In this document: piece after piece, positions 56,597 to 64,000 of the stretch
Layout: every line of letters begins with the position of its first letter
How positions within the stretch are numbered: position 1 is the stretch's first letter
Assembly: GCA_964617645.1 (NCBI GenBank)
Contig: CAZTYE010000001.1
Location: forward strand, 186,001 to 250,000
Source: JADJGC01 sp964617645
Lineage (GTDB): Bacteria; Zixibacteria; MSB-5A5; CAIYYT01
Direction of reading: 5' to 3'
DNA: 64,000 nt
Program-made: the position numbers and the translations under genes
The notes under the pieces: model-generated
What the model was told of the DNA's origin: nothing
The model's input: the letters and a program-made list of their open reading frames with translations, nothing else
Databases searched by the model: none

Positions 56597-56625
56597 TTGA
56601 TTTTGAATATTGGAGCGGATAAAAT
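56597..56625 (+). promoter_or_regulatory. Probable sigma-70 promoter of the OmpA-family gene
   Basis: TTGATT (56597-56602), 17-base spacer, TAAAAT (56620-56625). Transcription would begin near 56632, which fits the TTG start at 56755 with its ribosome site. Confidence 0.6.
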
Positions 56626-56754
56626 GCGCTCTAATCTCCGATAGGCTGTCTTGTGCCTGTCGCTCAGGATTGAGAATTGACTACCATGGAGGGATGCGCG
56701 CACCGCACGCTTCCGGAAATGATCTTGAATAACCCTTGTTGGGAGGTACCAACC

Positions 56755-58239
56755 TTGAGAAAAGCCATAGTATTCGTTGCGCTGGCGGCCCTGATTTTGG
56801 GCTTGGCGCTTCCGGCGCAGGCCTACGACCAGACCGGCCGGCTGGGTCTGAGCTATCGATTTGGATTCCACTCGGTCATGAAAGATCCGTGGAAAGCCCG
56901 ATTTATGCATGGCGGCGAAGCCAAGTTCGTAGTTCACAAGAACTGGGCGGTAGGGTTGACCGGTACCTACGGCCGCACCAACGGCGGAATGCTCGATCTC
57001 AGTGGATCGCTGCCGAAATACGTTTCGACCGATGAGAACAGCCTGAAGCTGTACAATTACATCCTCGAACTCGGCCCGACTTTCAACGCCACTCCCGACA
57101 AGAACGTCAACTTTTTCCTGACCACCGGCGTCGGCATCGGCTACTGGGCGGTGAAGGACGGTAGTGATGTTGTCAAACTGCAGGGTTTGGACGGCAATAG
57201 CTTTGACCTTAAAGACCAGCGCGCCGCCATCATGTTCGGTGGTGGTGTCGAATATTTCTTGATCGAGAACTTCTCGATCGGCGCCGCGGTTCGCTATCAC
57301 ATCTTTACCGACGCTTTGTCCGGTTTCAAGGACAACGACGATCGTAAGGGATTCGAAGAATCGCTGGATATCCACAGCGGCTTGATCGAAGGCGGCGCTT
57401 TCGCGACGGCATACTTCGGAAAGTGCAAGGACGACGACAAAGACGGCGTCTGCAACGATGACGACAAGTGCCCGGACACGCCATGGAAATGTAAGGTTGA
57501 CGAAAACGGATGTCCGATCGATTCTGATGGCGACGGCGTCTGCGATGGCCGCGACAATTGTCCGGACACGCCGAAGTGCGCCAAGGTCGACGCCAATGGA
57601 TGCCCGACCGACGAAGACAAAGACGGTGTCTGGGACGGCTGCGACAAGTGCCCCGGCACTCCGGCTGACTGTAAGGTCGACGCTGATGGTTGCCCGCTTG
57701 ACGGCGACCGCGACGGTGTGTGGGATTGCCGCGACAAGTGCCCGGATACACCGGCATGCTGCAAGGTCGATGCCAACGGCTGCCCGCTGGATGAAGACAA
57801 AGACGGCGTTTGCGACGGTTGCGATAAGTGCCCCGGCACGCCGGCCGGTTTAGCGGTTAACGCCGATGGTTGCCCGCGCGACTTCGCTTATCCGGAGAAA
57901 GAATTGATTCTCCGCGAAGTGCAGTTTGTTGTCAATACCTGGACGTTGACCGAGAAGGCCAAGACGGCACTGGCGGAGGTTGCCAAGTCGCTGGCGGCGT
58001 TCCCGCACGTGAAGATCGAAGTTCAGGGTCATACCGACAGCTCCGGAAAGCGTGAGTGGAACGATAAGCTTTCGAGCGAACGCGCGAACACCGTGCGTGA
58101 GTTCCTGGTGGCGAACGGCGTCGATGCTTCCCGCTTGACCTCGAAGGGTTACGGTCCGGACAAGCCGAAGTACGACAATGCGACGGCCGAAGGCCGCGCC
58201 CAGAATCGCCGCGTCGAACTTGTGCGCATGAACGATTAG
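56755..58239 (+). CDS. OmpA-family outer-membrane protein with thrombospondin-type-3 calcium repeats
   Basis: 494 residues from TTG 56755 (GGGAGG 8 bases upstream, then signal peptide AIVFVALAALILGLALPAQA). Residues ~20-225 form a beta-barrel. Residues ~225-375 hold five calcium-binding units of the DxDxDGVxDxxDxCPxTP type, each with paired cysteines (DDDKDGVCNDDDKCPDTP, DSDGDGVCDGRDNCPDTP). The C-terminal ~115 residues are an OmpA domain with peptidoglycan-binding pattern (VQGHTDSSGKREWNDKLSSE, QNRRVELV). It anchors the outer membrane to the cell wall. Upstream in-frame ATG codons at 56677 and 56683 lack a signal peptide context. Confidence 0.9.
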   Translation: MRKAIVFVALAALILGLALPAQAYDQTGRLGLSYRFGFHSVMKDPWKARFMHGGEAKFVVHKNWAVGLTGTYGRTNGGMLDLSGSLPKYVSTDENSLKLYNYILELGPTFNATPDKNVNFFLTTGVGIGYWAVKDGSDVVKLQGLDGNSFDLKDQRAAIMFGGGVEYFLIENFSIGAAVRYHIFTDALSGFKDNDDRKGFEESLDIHSGLIEGGAFATAYFGKCKDDDKDGVCNDDDKCPDTPWKCKVDENGCPIDSDGDGVCDGRDNCPDTPKCAKVDANGCPTDEDKDGVWDGCDKCPGTPADCKVDADGCPLDGDRDGVWDCRDKCPDTPACCKVDANGCPLDEDKDGVCDGCDKCPGTPAGLAVNADGCPRDFAYPEKELILREVQFVVNTWTLTEKAKTALAEVAKSLAAFPHVKIEVQGHTDSSGKREWNDKLSSERANTVREFLVANGVDASRLTSKGYGPDKPKYDNATAEGRAQNRRVELVRMND

Positions 58240-58283
58240 TTCTGACTTCGAGAGCGCAAAGCTCTTGACTCATTAAGAGACGA

Positions 58284-58320
58284 AACCGGCAGATGGCGAC
58301 ATCTGCCGGTTTTGCATTTT
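58284..58320 (+). terminator. Rho-independent terminator after the OmpA-family gene
   Basis: A perfect stem AACCGGCAGATG / CATCTGCCGGTT with GCGA loop, followed by TTGCATTTT, 45 bp after the stop. Confidence 0.85.
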
Positions 58321-58438
58321 CGAGTCATTGCCAGCCAGACACGAGTCTTGAGGGGAATAGCGAAGAACTTCATGAGAGTTCTGAATCGATGCGATGTCGG
58401 TGAGTATTGTCAGCAAACTGCTGACTCAAAAGGTCTCT

Positions 58439-60400
58439 TCATTTGAGCAGCACCATTTTTCGGTTTTCAACGAAACTAATTCCGGACACTTCCAATCGAT
58501 AGAAGTACACACCGCTGGCGACTGCCTGACCGGAGTCGTCGCAGCCGTCCCAGTAGGCGATTTGCTCCCCCGGAAACTGAGCGCTATACACCAGTGTTTG
58601 CACCCTTTGACCCAGACTGTTGAAGATTGTTAAACTCACCGGCGCGGGTTGCGCGCCTAAGTTTGGCAGGCGATAGACGATGGCAGTTACGGCGTTAAAC
58701 GGATTCGGATAGTTCTGCTCGAGCGCATAAGATTCAGGCACGATTCCCTGCGTTGCTCGCGGCATTACCACGCCTTGAATACCGAGGATCGCTGCCGGAG
58801 ACACCAAGTTATTGCGATCAACCGCCACAACCGAATAAGTGTAGTCAGCGGTTGAGTCGATGTCCCGATCAGTAAAGCGCAAGTAACTCACGTGACCGAT
58901 TTTGACCGCGTCGGAGAACCGCACTTGCCCGGTACCGACTTCCGCCGGCAGAGTTTTGGCGCCGCCGGCATACTCCACGGCGCCGCCTGGGCTAATCTCC
59001 GCCAGTAAATGAGCTGAGTCCAACGGCGGTGTCGCGCCGGTGGCTCGGAACACAGCGTAATGACGCAGATCGGACTCACTGTTGGCCGGCCAACGGAGCC
59101 GAACCGCGTTGGCGTCATGCTCCAACGTGACATTCTGCGGCATCTGAGGTGGATGATCCTGGTAGGCATAAACCGCGCCGCCGGGGCCGCCGAAAGCGCC
59201 AATGTCCGAGCGGCTCCCGTCGACATCCAATATCCACGGCGCGCCGGCGTCAACACAGGGCGAACCGGCCTGCAACCGCAGATCGCCGTTGAGCGGATCG
59301 GCGAACATCGGATCGACCGTCAGGTTTGTCCAAAGCGAGTCGATCGGCCAGGGGGGGGGCGAGCCGATGCCTAACAGCGGTAGCCGAATGTTGTTCGAAG
59401 ACTGGTAGTAGCAATTGTACATGAACCGAAAATCGCATTCCGGAAGAAATTGTCCCGAAACGAGAGCCTGCGACGAGTAGTCGGAAATGGCGTTGTTATA
59501 AATCCAACAACGCGTCGCAGCTGATACTTCTGCTTCGATAATAAAATTGGGACGGGTATCCGTAGGTGGAGTGAGAACTATGCTGTTGTTCCCGATATTA
59601 ATATCCTGCGCGTATGCCCAGATGATTAGCGGATATCGCGATGGATTCCTGTAGAAGACGTTGTTGGTTATCTCGAAAGTACCTACGCTGTTGCCGCCAC
59701 TAACGGCGGTGTAGAATCCGCCACCGATGAAGATGTTATTACGGACAATCTTCTTGCCGCGATTGAAGATGAAATCCAGGAATGGCTGGTGATTATCGTC
59801 CAGACGAAACGTACAGTTTTCAACCGTGATGTCGCCGTTGGTGGCGTACTCAATTGCAGCTGAACTGAACCAATCCTCAAAGCTGCAGTCGCGTACTTGG
59901 ACATTATAGTTGCTGTCAAAGAGAAGAATTCGCGATGCAAACCGATAGAATTGGCACCTTTGAAACCGACAATGAACACGTGGCGCCGTTGCGAAGTTTG
60001 CAAATGCAGTATAGGATGGTATCGCTTGATATGCGGGTGAGCTCCGACCATCAAACGTCAGATCTTCGACGGTCAACGAATCAGCCGCAAAGAACATGTA
60101 GTCGACTGACGGCGAGCCTAGGATGACCGACCTGTCGCGACCTAATCCTCGAAGCGTGATTCGCCGCTTCAGATAGTTGATCGTCTGTAGTGTGATCGTA
60201 TCGGCGGCAAACAGGATCGTGTCGCCTTCCACGCTGGCGTCATTCGCGGCTTCAACGGTGTTCGCAGCGGTCTCCCAAGTGGAGTAAGGGGCGGTATTCG
60301 ACCCCGTACTTGACACGTGAACCGTCGCAGCATGGGAAACGCCAGCCGCCACCAGAGCAAAGGCCGCCCACGCCCAGACAACCGCGAAGTACGCTTTCAT
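58439..60400 (-). CDS. Secreted parallel beta-helix protein with C-terminal sorting domain
   Basis: About 653 residues from ATG 60400; GTG 60406 is possible. Signal peptide AYFAVVWAWAAFALVAAGVSHA. Residues ~30-380 form a right-handed beta-helix like pectate-lyase or DUF1565 proteins (TVEDLTFDG, NNVFYRN, NNSIVLTPP, ending SPCVDAGAP and DIGAFGG). A fibronectin-type-III-like part follows. The last ~85 residues are a FlgD-like/T9SS-type sorting domain (YALEQNYPNPFNAVTAIVYR). Likely surface-attached; the carbohydrate target is unknown. Confidence 0.8.
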   Translation of the reverse strand: MKAYFAVVWAWAAFALVAAGVSHAATVHVSSTGSNTAPYSTWETAANTVEAANDASVEGDTILFAADTITLQTINYLKRRITLRGLGRDRSVILGSPSVDYMFFAADSLTVEDLTFDGRSSPAYQAIPSYTAFANFATAPRVHCRFQRCQFYRFASRILLFDSNYNVQVRDCSFEDWFSSAAIEYATNGDITVENCTFRLDDNHQPFLDFIFNRGKKIVRNNIFIGGGFYTAVSGGNSVGTFEITNNVFYRNPSRYPLIIWAYAQDINIGNNSIVLTPPTDTRPNFIIEAEVSAATRCWIYNNAISDYSSQALVSGQFLPECDFRFMYNCYYQSSNNIRLPLLGIGSPPPWPIDSLWTNLTVDPMFADPLNGDLRLQAGSPCVDAGAPWILDVDGSRSDIGAFGGPGGAVYAYQDHPPQMPQNVTLEHDANAVRLRWPANSESDLRHYAVFRATGATPPLDSAHLLAEISPGGAVEYAGGAKTLPAEVGTGQVRFSDAVKIGHVSYLRFTDRDIDSTADYTYSVVAVDRNNLVSPAAILGIQGVVMPRATQGIVPESYALEQNYPNPFNAVTAIVYRLPNLGAQPAPVSLTIFNSLGQRVQTLVYSAQFPGEQIAYWDGCDDSGQAVASGVYFYRLEVSGISFVENRKMVLLK

Positions 60401-60568
60401 GGACACCAGGCCCGCTTCCTACTTTGAATCTACGATAATTAGCTCGACTCCTCCAATCTTGTCAATCGCCAATTCAAGTTCTTGCGACTAATTTCACGAA
60501 GTTTCTGGTCGTTCCTCCAGAATCCTCTTCGTGCTGTAATTGCAGAGCGAACCAACGAATCGATGGTA

Positions 60569-60862
60569 CTAATGCTCCAGCCAAAGCGCGTCGGAAACGA
60601 AGCAGACGCCGCCGAAGCGTTTGAGGATTGGGCGCACGGAGTCGGTCACGAGCTTAGTTTGGGATTCGTCGCAGACGGTGAGGATGTAGCTGTTCTTGAG
60701 CACGTCGACGAGTTGGTCGCCGGCTTTGATTCCGGAGCCGCCCTTGCCTTCGACGTCCTTGATGATCGTATAGCCGCTGACGCCGATCTGGTCGAGGGCT
60801 TTGACGATTTCTTTGACTCCGAGCGAATCGACGACGATTTCGATTTTCTTGACGGGACGCAT
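60569..60862 (-). CDS. sbtB: PII-like signal protein of SbtB type
   Basis: 97 residues with the ferredoxin-like alpha/beta layout of PII proteins (KKIEIVVDSLGVKEIVKALD, then IGVSGYTIIKDVEGKGG, later SYILTVCDESQTKLVTDSVR and RFGGVCFVSDALWL). It lacks the classic GlnB T-loop tyrosine. The gene follows sbtA by four bases. In cyanobacteria SbtB binds adenyl nucleotides and controls SbtA; the same is likely here. Confidence 0.8.
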   Translation of the reverse strand: MRPVKKIEIVVDSLGVKEIVKALDQIGVSGYTIIKDVEGKGGSGIKAGDQLVDVLKNSYILTVCDESQTKLVTDSVRPILKRFGGVCFVSDALWLEH

Positions 60863-60866
60863 GGTC

Positions 60867-61838
60867 TTATCTCCACCACAATTGAATCACGTAGAGGTAC
60901 AGCGGCAATCCGGCGACGATGTTGAATGGGAAGGTAATCGCCAGCGACATCGGCACGTAAAGACTCGGGCTGGCCGCGGGGATCGCGAGGCGCATCGCCG
61001 CCGGAACGGCGATGTAGGATGCGCTGGCGCAGAGCACCGTGAAGAGAAGAGCGTCCCCGGCAGAGATTCCGAGAAGCTTGGCAATCACAATCCCCAGAGC
61101 CGCATTGAACAACGGCAAGACGAGGGCGAAGACGATCAGGAAGGCGCCGGAGCGTTTCAGGTCGCGCAACCGTTTCGCGGCGACCAGACCCATGTCGAGC
61201 AAGAAGAAACTGAGCATACCGGTGAAGATCGCGCCGGTGAACGGCTGAAGCTTGGCCTCGCCGGCTTTGCCCGTGAGAAGTCCGATAACGAGGCTGCCGA
61301 GGATCATTACGACCGAGCCGTTGAAGAAGGCATCGCGCAGCAATTCGCCTTTTGGCAGCGCGCCGTTTGTTTCCTTGTGCGCCGAGTGACGATAGAGCCA
61401 GACGCCGATGATAATCGCCGGGGATTCCATCAGCGCCATCGCCGCCACTAAATGACCGCCGTAAGGTTCGCCAAGTTTGTGCAGCAACGAAGCTGCGGTA
61501 ATGAAAGTCACGGCGCTGATCGAACCGTAAGTGGCCGCGATGGCCGCAGCATTGGCGCTGTCAATTTTCCAGCGCAGAATGAAGTAGGCGTAAATCGGCA
61601 CGATGAACGCCATCGCGATTGCGGCGAGAAGCGTGATCGCAATTTCAGCGGAGAAGCCGCTCTCCGAGAGTTTTACTCCACCCTGGAAGCCGACCGCCAA
61701 GAGCAGGTACAGCGAGAACAACTTCGGCAGCGGCTGCGGAAATTCGAGATCGGAACGGACGGCGGAAGCGAGCATGCCCAAAAAGAAAAAGAGAATCGGC
61801 GGATTCAGGAAATTGTCGCGGATGAGGGAAAGGTCCAT
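60867..61838 (-). CDS. sbtA: SbtA-family sodium-dependent bicarbonate permease
   Basis: 323 residues with about ten membrane helices in two inverted halves. Diagnostic segments include LNPPILFFFLGMLASAVRSD near the start, YGSISAVTFITAA in the middle and SASYIAVPAAMRLAIPAA near the end, with small and polar residues that line the ion path. It should import bicarbonate with sodium. The neighbouring sbtB supports the call. ATG 61838 is clear; no ribosome site better than AGAGG in TAGAGGCTAACCACC is seen. Confidence 0.85.
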   Translation of the reverse strand: MDLSLIRDNFLNPPILFFFLGMLASAVRSDLEFPQPLPKLFSLYLLLAVGFQGGVKLSESGFSAEIAITLLAAIAMAFIVPIYAYFILRWKIDSANAAAIAATYGSISAVTFITAASLLHKLGEPYGGHLVAAMALMESPAIIIGVWLYRHSAHKETNGALPKGELLRDAFFNGSVVMILGSLVIGLLTGKAGEAKLQPFTGAIFTGMLSFFLLDMGLVAAKRLRDLKRSGAFLIVFALVLPLFNAALGIVIAKLLGISAGDALLFTVLCASASYIAVPAAMRLAIPAASPSLYVPMSLAITFPFNIVAGLPLYLYVIQLWWR

Positions 61839-61916
61839 GGTGGTTAGCCTCTATTGGAGACCGAGTTTCTTCGTGGTTCCGCCGAGACCGCCCGCGTGCT
61901 GCGGCGCAGACATCCC

Positions 61917-61998
61917 GTCGTCATGCCGACGAAAGTCGGCATCCAGTTGCCGACCTCGGCGAACTATGGATGCACTCCGGCTTCTGCCGGATTGACAC
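61917..61998. repeat. Two facing, diverged copies of the dispersed palindromic repeat
   Basis: 61917-61949 resembles the complement of the 31-bp unit found at 48133, and 61965-61998 resembles the direct unit (ATGCACTCCGGCTTCTGCCGG). They fill the space between the deoxyhypusine-synthase-like gene and sbtA. Confidence 0.6.
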
Positions 61999-62003
61999 CC
62001 CCT

Positions 62004-62981
62004 CTACCACCCCAGCACGATAGCGAACATCAGCGGCGCAACGATCGAGGCGTCCGACTCGATGATGTATTTCGGCGTATCGACGCCCAGCTTGCCCCAG
62101 GTGATCTTTTCGTTGGGTACGGCGCCAGAGTAAGAACCGTAGCTGGTTGTTGAATCGGAAATCTGGCAGAAATATCCCCACACCGGCACGCTGGTGCGCT
62201 GCAAGTCTTGATGCAGCATCGGCACGACGCAGATCGGGAAATCGCCGGCGATACCGCCGCCGATTTGGAAGAAGCCGATCGTGCCCTGCTGTGACGACTT
62301 CGTGTACCAGTCGGCCAGCCAAGTCATGTATTCAATTCCGGTGCGTACCGTGTGCACATTCTTGATGTCGCCTTCGATGCAGTGCGCCGCGTAGATATTG
62401 CCCATCGTGGAGTCTTCCCAGCCGGGGACGACGATTGGCAGGTTTTTTTCGGCGGCGGCCACCATCCATGAATCCTTCGGGTCAATTTGGTAGTGCTGCC
62501 TGAGCGCACCGGAGCGGACAGCCTCATACATGAATTCGTGCGGGAAATAGCGCTCGCCGGCCTTGTCGGCTTTGGTCCACTCCGCGAGCAGGACGTGTTC
62601 GAGGCGACGGAGCGCCTCCTCTTCGGGAATGCACGTGTCGGTGACGCGGTTGAGATGACGGTCGAGCAGTTTCTGCTCGTCCTGCGGCGTCAAGTCGCGG
62701 TATTGCGGCACGCGGACGTAGTGATCGTGTGCGACGAGATTGAACAGATCTTCTTCGAGATTGGCGCCCGTGCAACTAATGATCTGCACCTTGTCGCGGC
62801 GGATCATTTCGGCGAGCGACAATCCCAACTCGGCGGTGCTCATCGCACCGGCAAGACAAGTCATCATCTTGCCGCCGGAATCGATGTGGCGGCTGTAGGC
62901 ATCGGCAGCGTCGATCATCGCTGCCGCGTTAAAATGCCGATAGTGGTGCCTGAGGAACTTGGTGATTTCGCCATTAGCCAT
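62004..62981 (-). CDS. Deoxyhypusine-synthase-like protein
   Basis: 325 residues over the entire deoxyhypusine synthase fold. An NAD-site stretch GKMMTCLAGAMSTAELGLSL, ISCTGANLEEDLFN, and the C-terminal TWGKLGVD with Lys297 in the place of the catalytic Lys of the eukaryotic enzyme are visible, then ESDASIVAPLMFA. Bacteria lack hypusine, and several such proteins act in polyamine synthesis (for example homospermidine synthase). The gene comes 11 bp after the arginine decarboxylase gene, so an aminobutyl transfer on an agmatine-derived polyamine is likely. Confidence 0.85.
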   Translation of the reverse strand: MANGEITKFLRHHYRHFNAAAMIDAADAYSRHIDSGGKMMTCLAGAMSTAELGLSLAEMIRRDKVQIISCTGANLEEDLFNLVAHDHYVRVPQYRDLTPQDEQKLLDRHLNRVTDTCIPEEEALRRLEHVLLAEWTKADKAGERYFPHEFMYEAVRSGALRQHYQIDPKDSWMVAAAEKNLPIVVPGWEDSTMGNIYAAHCIEGDIKNVHTVRTGIEYMTWLADWYTKSSQQGTIGFFQIGGGIAGDFPICVVPMLHQDLQRTSVPVWGYFCQISDSTTSYGSYSGAVPNEKITWGKLGVDTPKYIIESDASIVAPLMFAIVLGW

Positions 62982-62992
62982 CGCGCTTGCGC

Positions 62993-63550
62993 CTATTCGT
63001 CGTCGAGAATCAACATCGCCGCCGTGATGACGGTTGTCCAGAGGCCGTTTTTTTCGCCTTCTGCGGACTGCGTGATGTTACGCGAGTAGACGATCTCGCC
63101 TTTGAGTTTCCACTGCTCTTTGTTTTGGTTCCACGACTTGTCGAGGTCGATTTCCAGGCCCATGGTCGTCGCCAACATCTGGACGGCGAGGTCTTCCGCA
63201 TAGTCGCCGGAAGCTTTCTGCGTCTGACCAAAACCATGGTGCTCGGACAGGTAGCCGAATTTGGATTTGTCTTTGGGCATTGCCAATCCGATGGAAGCCG
63301 ACACCAGGCGGTTGGGTTCGTTGGTCGCATCGCGGCTCATGACGCAGAAAGCAATCTGCCCGGGTTCGAAGTACTTGAGTCCTTCACGGCGAGAAATCAG
63401 CTTGCAGTGCGGCGGAAAGATCGACGAGACGTTGACCAGATTAAGGTAAGCAATTCCGGCGTCGCGGAGCGCCAGCTCGAATGAAGCCAGCTTTTCTTTG
63501 TGCAGGCCGACGCCTTTGGTCAGAAAGATTTTCTTCGGGACGAAGTTCAA
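62993..63550 (-). CDS. Pyruvoyl-dependent arginine decarboxylase
   Basis: 185 residues from a TTG at 63550 with AAGGAG seven bases upstream. The self-cleavage site is Ser42-Ser43 (NLVNVSSIFPPHC); cleavage turns Ser43 into the pyruvoyl group that replaces pyridoxal phosphate. Other family marks are FLTKGVGLHKEKL, GQIAFCVMSRDAT and GYLSEHHGFGQ. It converts arginine to agmatine, the first step of polyamine synthesis, in a two-gene unit with the deoxyhypusine-synthase-like enzyme. Confidence 0.92.
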   Translation of the reverse strand: MNFVPKKIFLTKGVGLHKEKLASFELALRDAGIAYLNLVNVSSIFPPHCKLISRREGLKYFEPGQIAFCVMSRDATNEPNRLVSASIGLAMPKDKSKFGYLSEHHGFGQTQKASGDYAEDLAVQMLATTMGLEIDLDKSWNQNKEQWKLKGEIVYSRNITQSAEGEKNGLWTTVITAAMLILDDE

Positions 63551-63664
63551 TTCGGACTCCTTTATGGACAGCAGAAACGATTTCGTCGCGTAACAAGGCG
63601 GGAAAATAGAAAATTCACGCGGCGATGCAACAGGAAATTGCGGAGGTGCGGAACTGAGCTTTGA

Positions 63665-64000
63665 TTACTCGTGCCGCTCGGCTTTGGCTTCCAAGGAGGA
63701 AAGCGCAAGATCTTCGCGACCCTCGCGTTCGAGGCCGAGAATGTGATTGAGAGCGATCTGAACGTTGCCGAAGCCGGTGGAAATCAGTTTGATGCGGCCG
63801 GGGTGGTTGGCGATGTCGCCGATGGCGTAGATATTTTCAACATTGGTGCGCATGAAGTGATCGGCCTTGATCGAGCCTTCGGCGATTTCGAAGCCGTGTT
63901 CCTTGATGAAGCCGAGTTTGGGGATAAAGCCGAGACAGCCGAGAATCCGGTCGACGGCGAGGTCTTCCGTCGTGTTCTCGCGCGTGTTCTGAATCACGGC
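63665..64000 (-). CDS. C-terminal part of a thioredoxin-reductase-like ferredoxin-NADP reductase (cut by window edge)
   Basis: The last ~110 residues of a flavoprotein running off the right edge. ILGCLGFIPKLGFI is the strand before the FAD site, IYAIGDIANHPG is the FAD-binding GD motif with the usual acidic residue, and KLISTGFGNVQIALNHI is the final dinucleotide helix typical of TrxR-like ferredoxin-NADP reductases (YumC type). The C-terminal tail is charged. It would transfer electrons between NADPH and ferredoxin. Confidence 0.8.
   Translation of the reverse strand, partial: AVIQNTRENTTEDLAVDRILGCLGFIPKLGFIKEHGFEIAEGSIKADHFMRTNVENIYAIGDIANHPGRIKLISTGFGNVQIALNHILGLEREGREDLALSSLEAKAERHE

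Noticed and set aside
1..64000. CRISPR array or rRNA genes
   Set aside because: No regularly spaced direct repeats of CRISPR type and no rRNA core sequences were found.

Overview
The window reads like a chromosome segment from an uncultured bacterium of the FCB superphylum (Zixibacteria or KSB1-like; an inference, not proven). Supporting signs are FlgD-like C-terminal sorting domains with NPFNP/NPFNA motifs on several secreted proteins, a PorV/PorQ-type outer-membrane barrel, dockerin-like NYIFAGG repeats, dispersed 'GGATTCCGGC..GCCGGAATGACG' repeats, and frequent TTG or GTG starts with strong Shine-Dalgarno sequences.

Left part (1-41,270) looks like accessory DNA. It opens with the end of an IS5-family element whose second, complete copy lies at 39,158-40,497 in the same orientation, both bordered by CTAG. 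Beside the first copy is the 3' half of an initiator tRNA gene, a possible attachment-site scar. From 929 to 17,089 a minus-strand series encodes a TolB-like lipoprotein, a small secreted protein, a matrixin-type metalloprotease, a beta-propeller/FG-GAP secreted protein, a PorV barrel fused to TolB-N-like, transglutaminase-like and TPR segments, and a TPR-CHAT protease. Divergent from it is a plus-strand set: ECF sigma factor, single-pass anti-sigma-like protein, and two tandem TPR-CHAT proteases. A fourth TPR-CHAT gene lies at 31,001. All four CHAT proteins keep the His/Cys dyad and start with signal-like sequences, so they probably act outside the cytoplasm.

Inside this region (26,310-30,620) is a GC-richer operon of FeeM/LuxI-superfamily N-acyltransferases: one gene with two fused domains, two single-domain genes, and an isoprenylcysteine-methyltransferase-like membrane enzyme, plus a stray copy of that enzyme's C-terminal tail. 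It may make and methylate a lipid-modified amino-acid product. Then come a fourth CHAT gene bordered by two copies of a 109-bp two-hairpin repeat, an S2P-like M50 protease with a degenerate trypsin-like tail, a decayed gene, the full IS, a broken serine recombinase and tRNA-Asn(GTT).

Middle part (41,389-49,084): a very large beta-helix protein with a zinc-protease motif and dockerin-like tail behind a clear sigma-70 promoter, a YfiM/DUF2279-like periplasmic protein, and a repeat-filled spacer that includes a 125-bp MITE-like element.

Right part (49,085-64,000): the most interesting locus is an apparent RiPP cluster on the minus strand (54,919 to 49,085). It has a 41-residue precursor with four cysteines spaced exactly C-x3-C-x3-C-x3-C, two radical SAM/SPASM maturases, a B12-binding radical SAM enzyme and an ABC exporter, with a consensus promoter upstream and a hairpin between precursor and first maturase. 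Beyond it are a tetraheme cytochrome, an OmpA-type protein with five calcium-binding repeats, a beta-helix secreted protein, an sbtA-sbtB bicarbonate transporter/PII pair, a deoxyhypusine-synthase-like enzyme next to pyruvoyl arginine decarboxylase (polyamine metabolism), and the end of a ferredoxin-NADP reductase.
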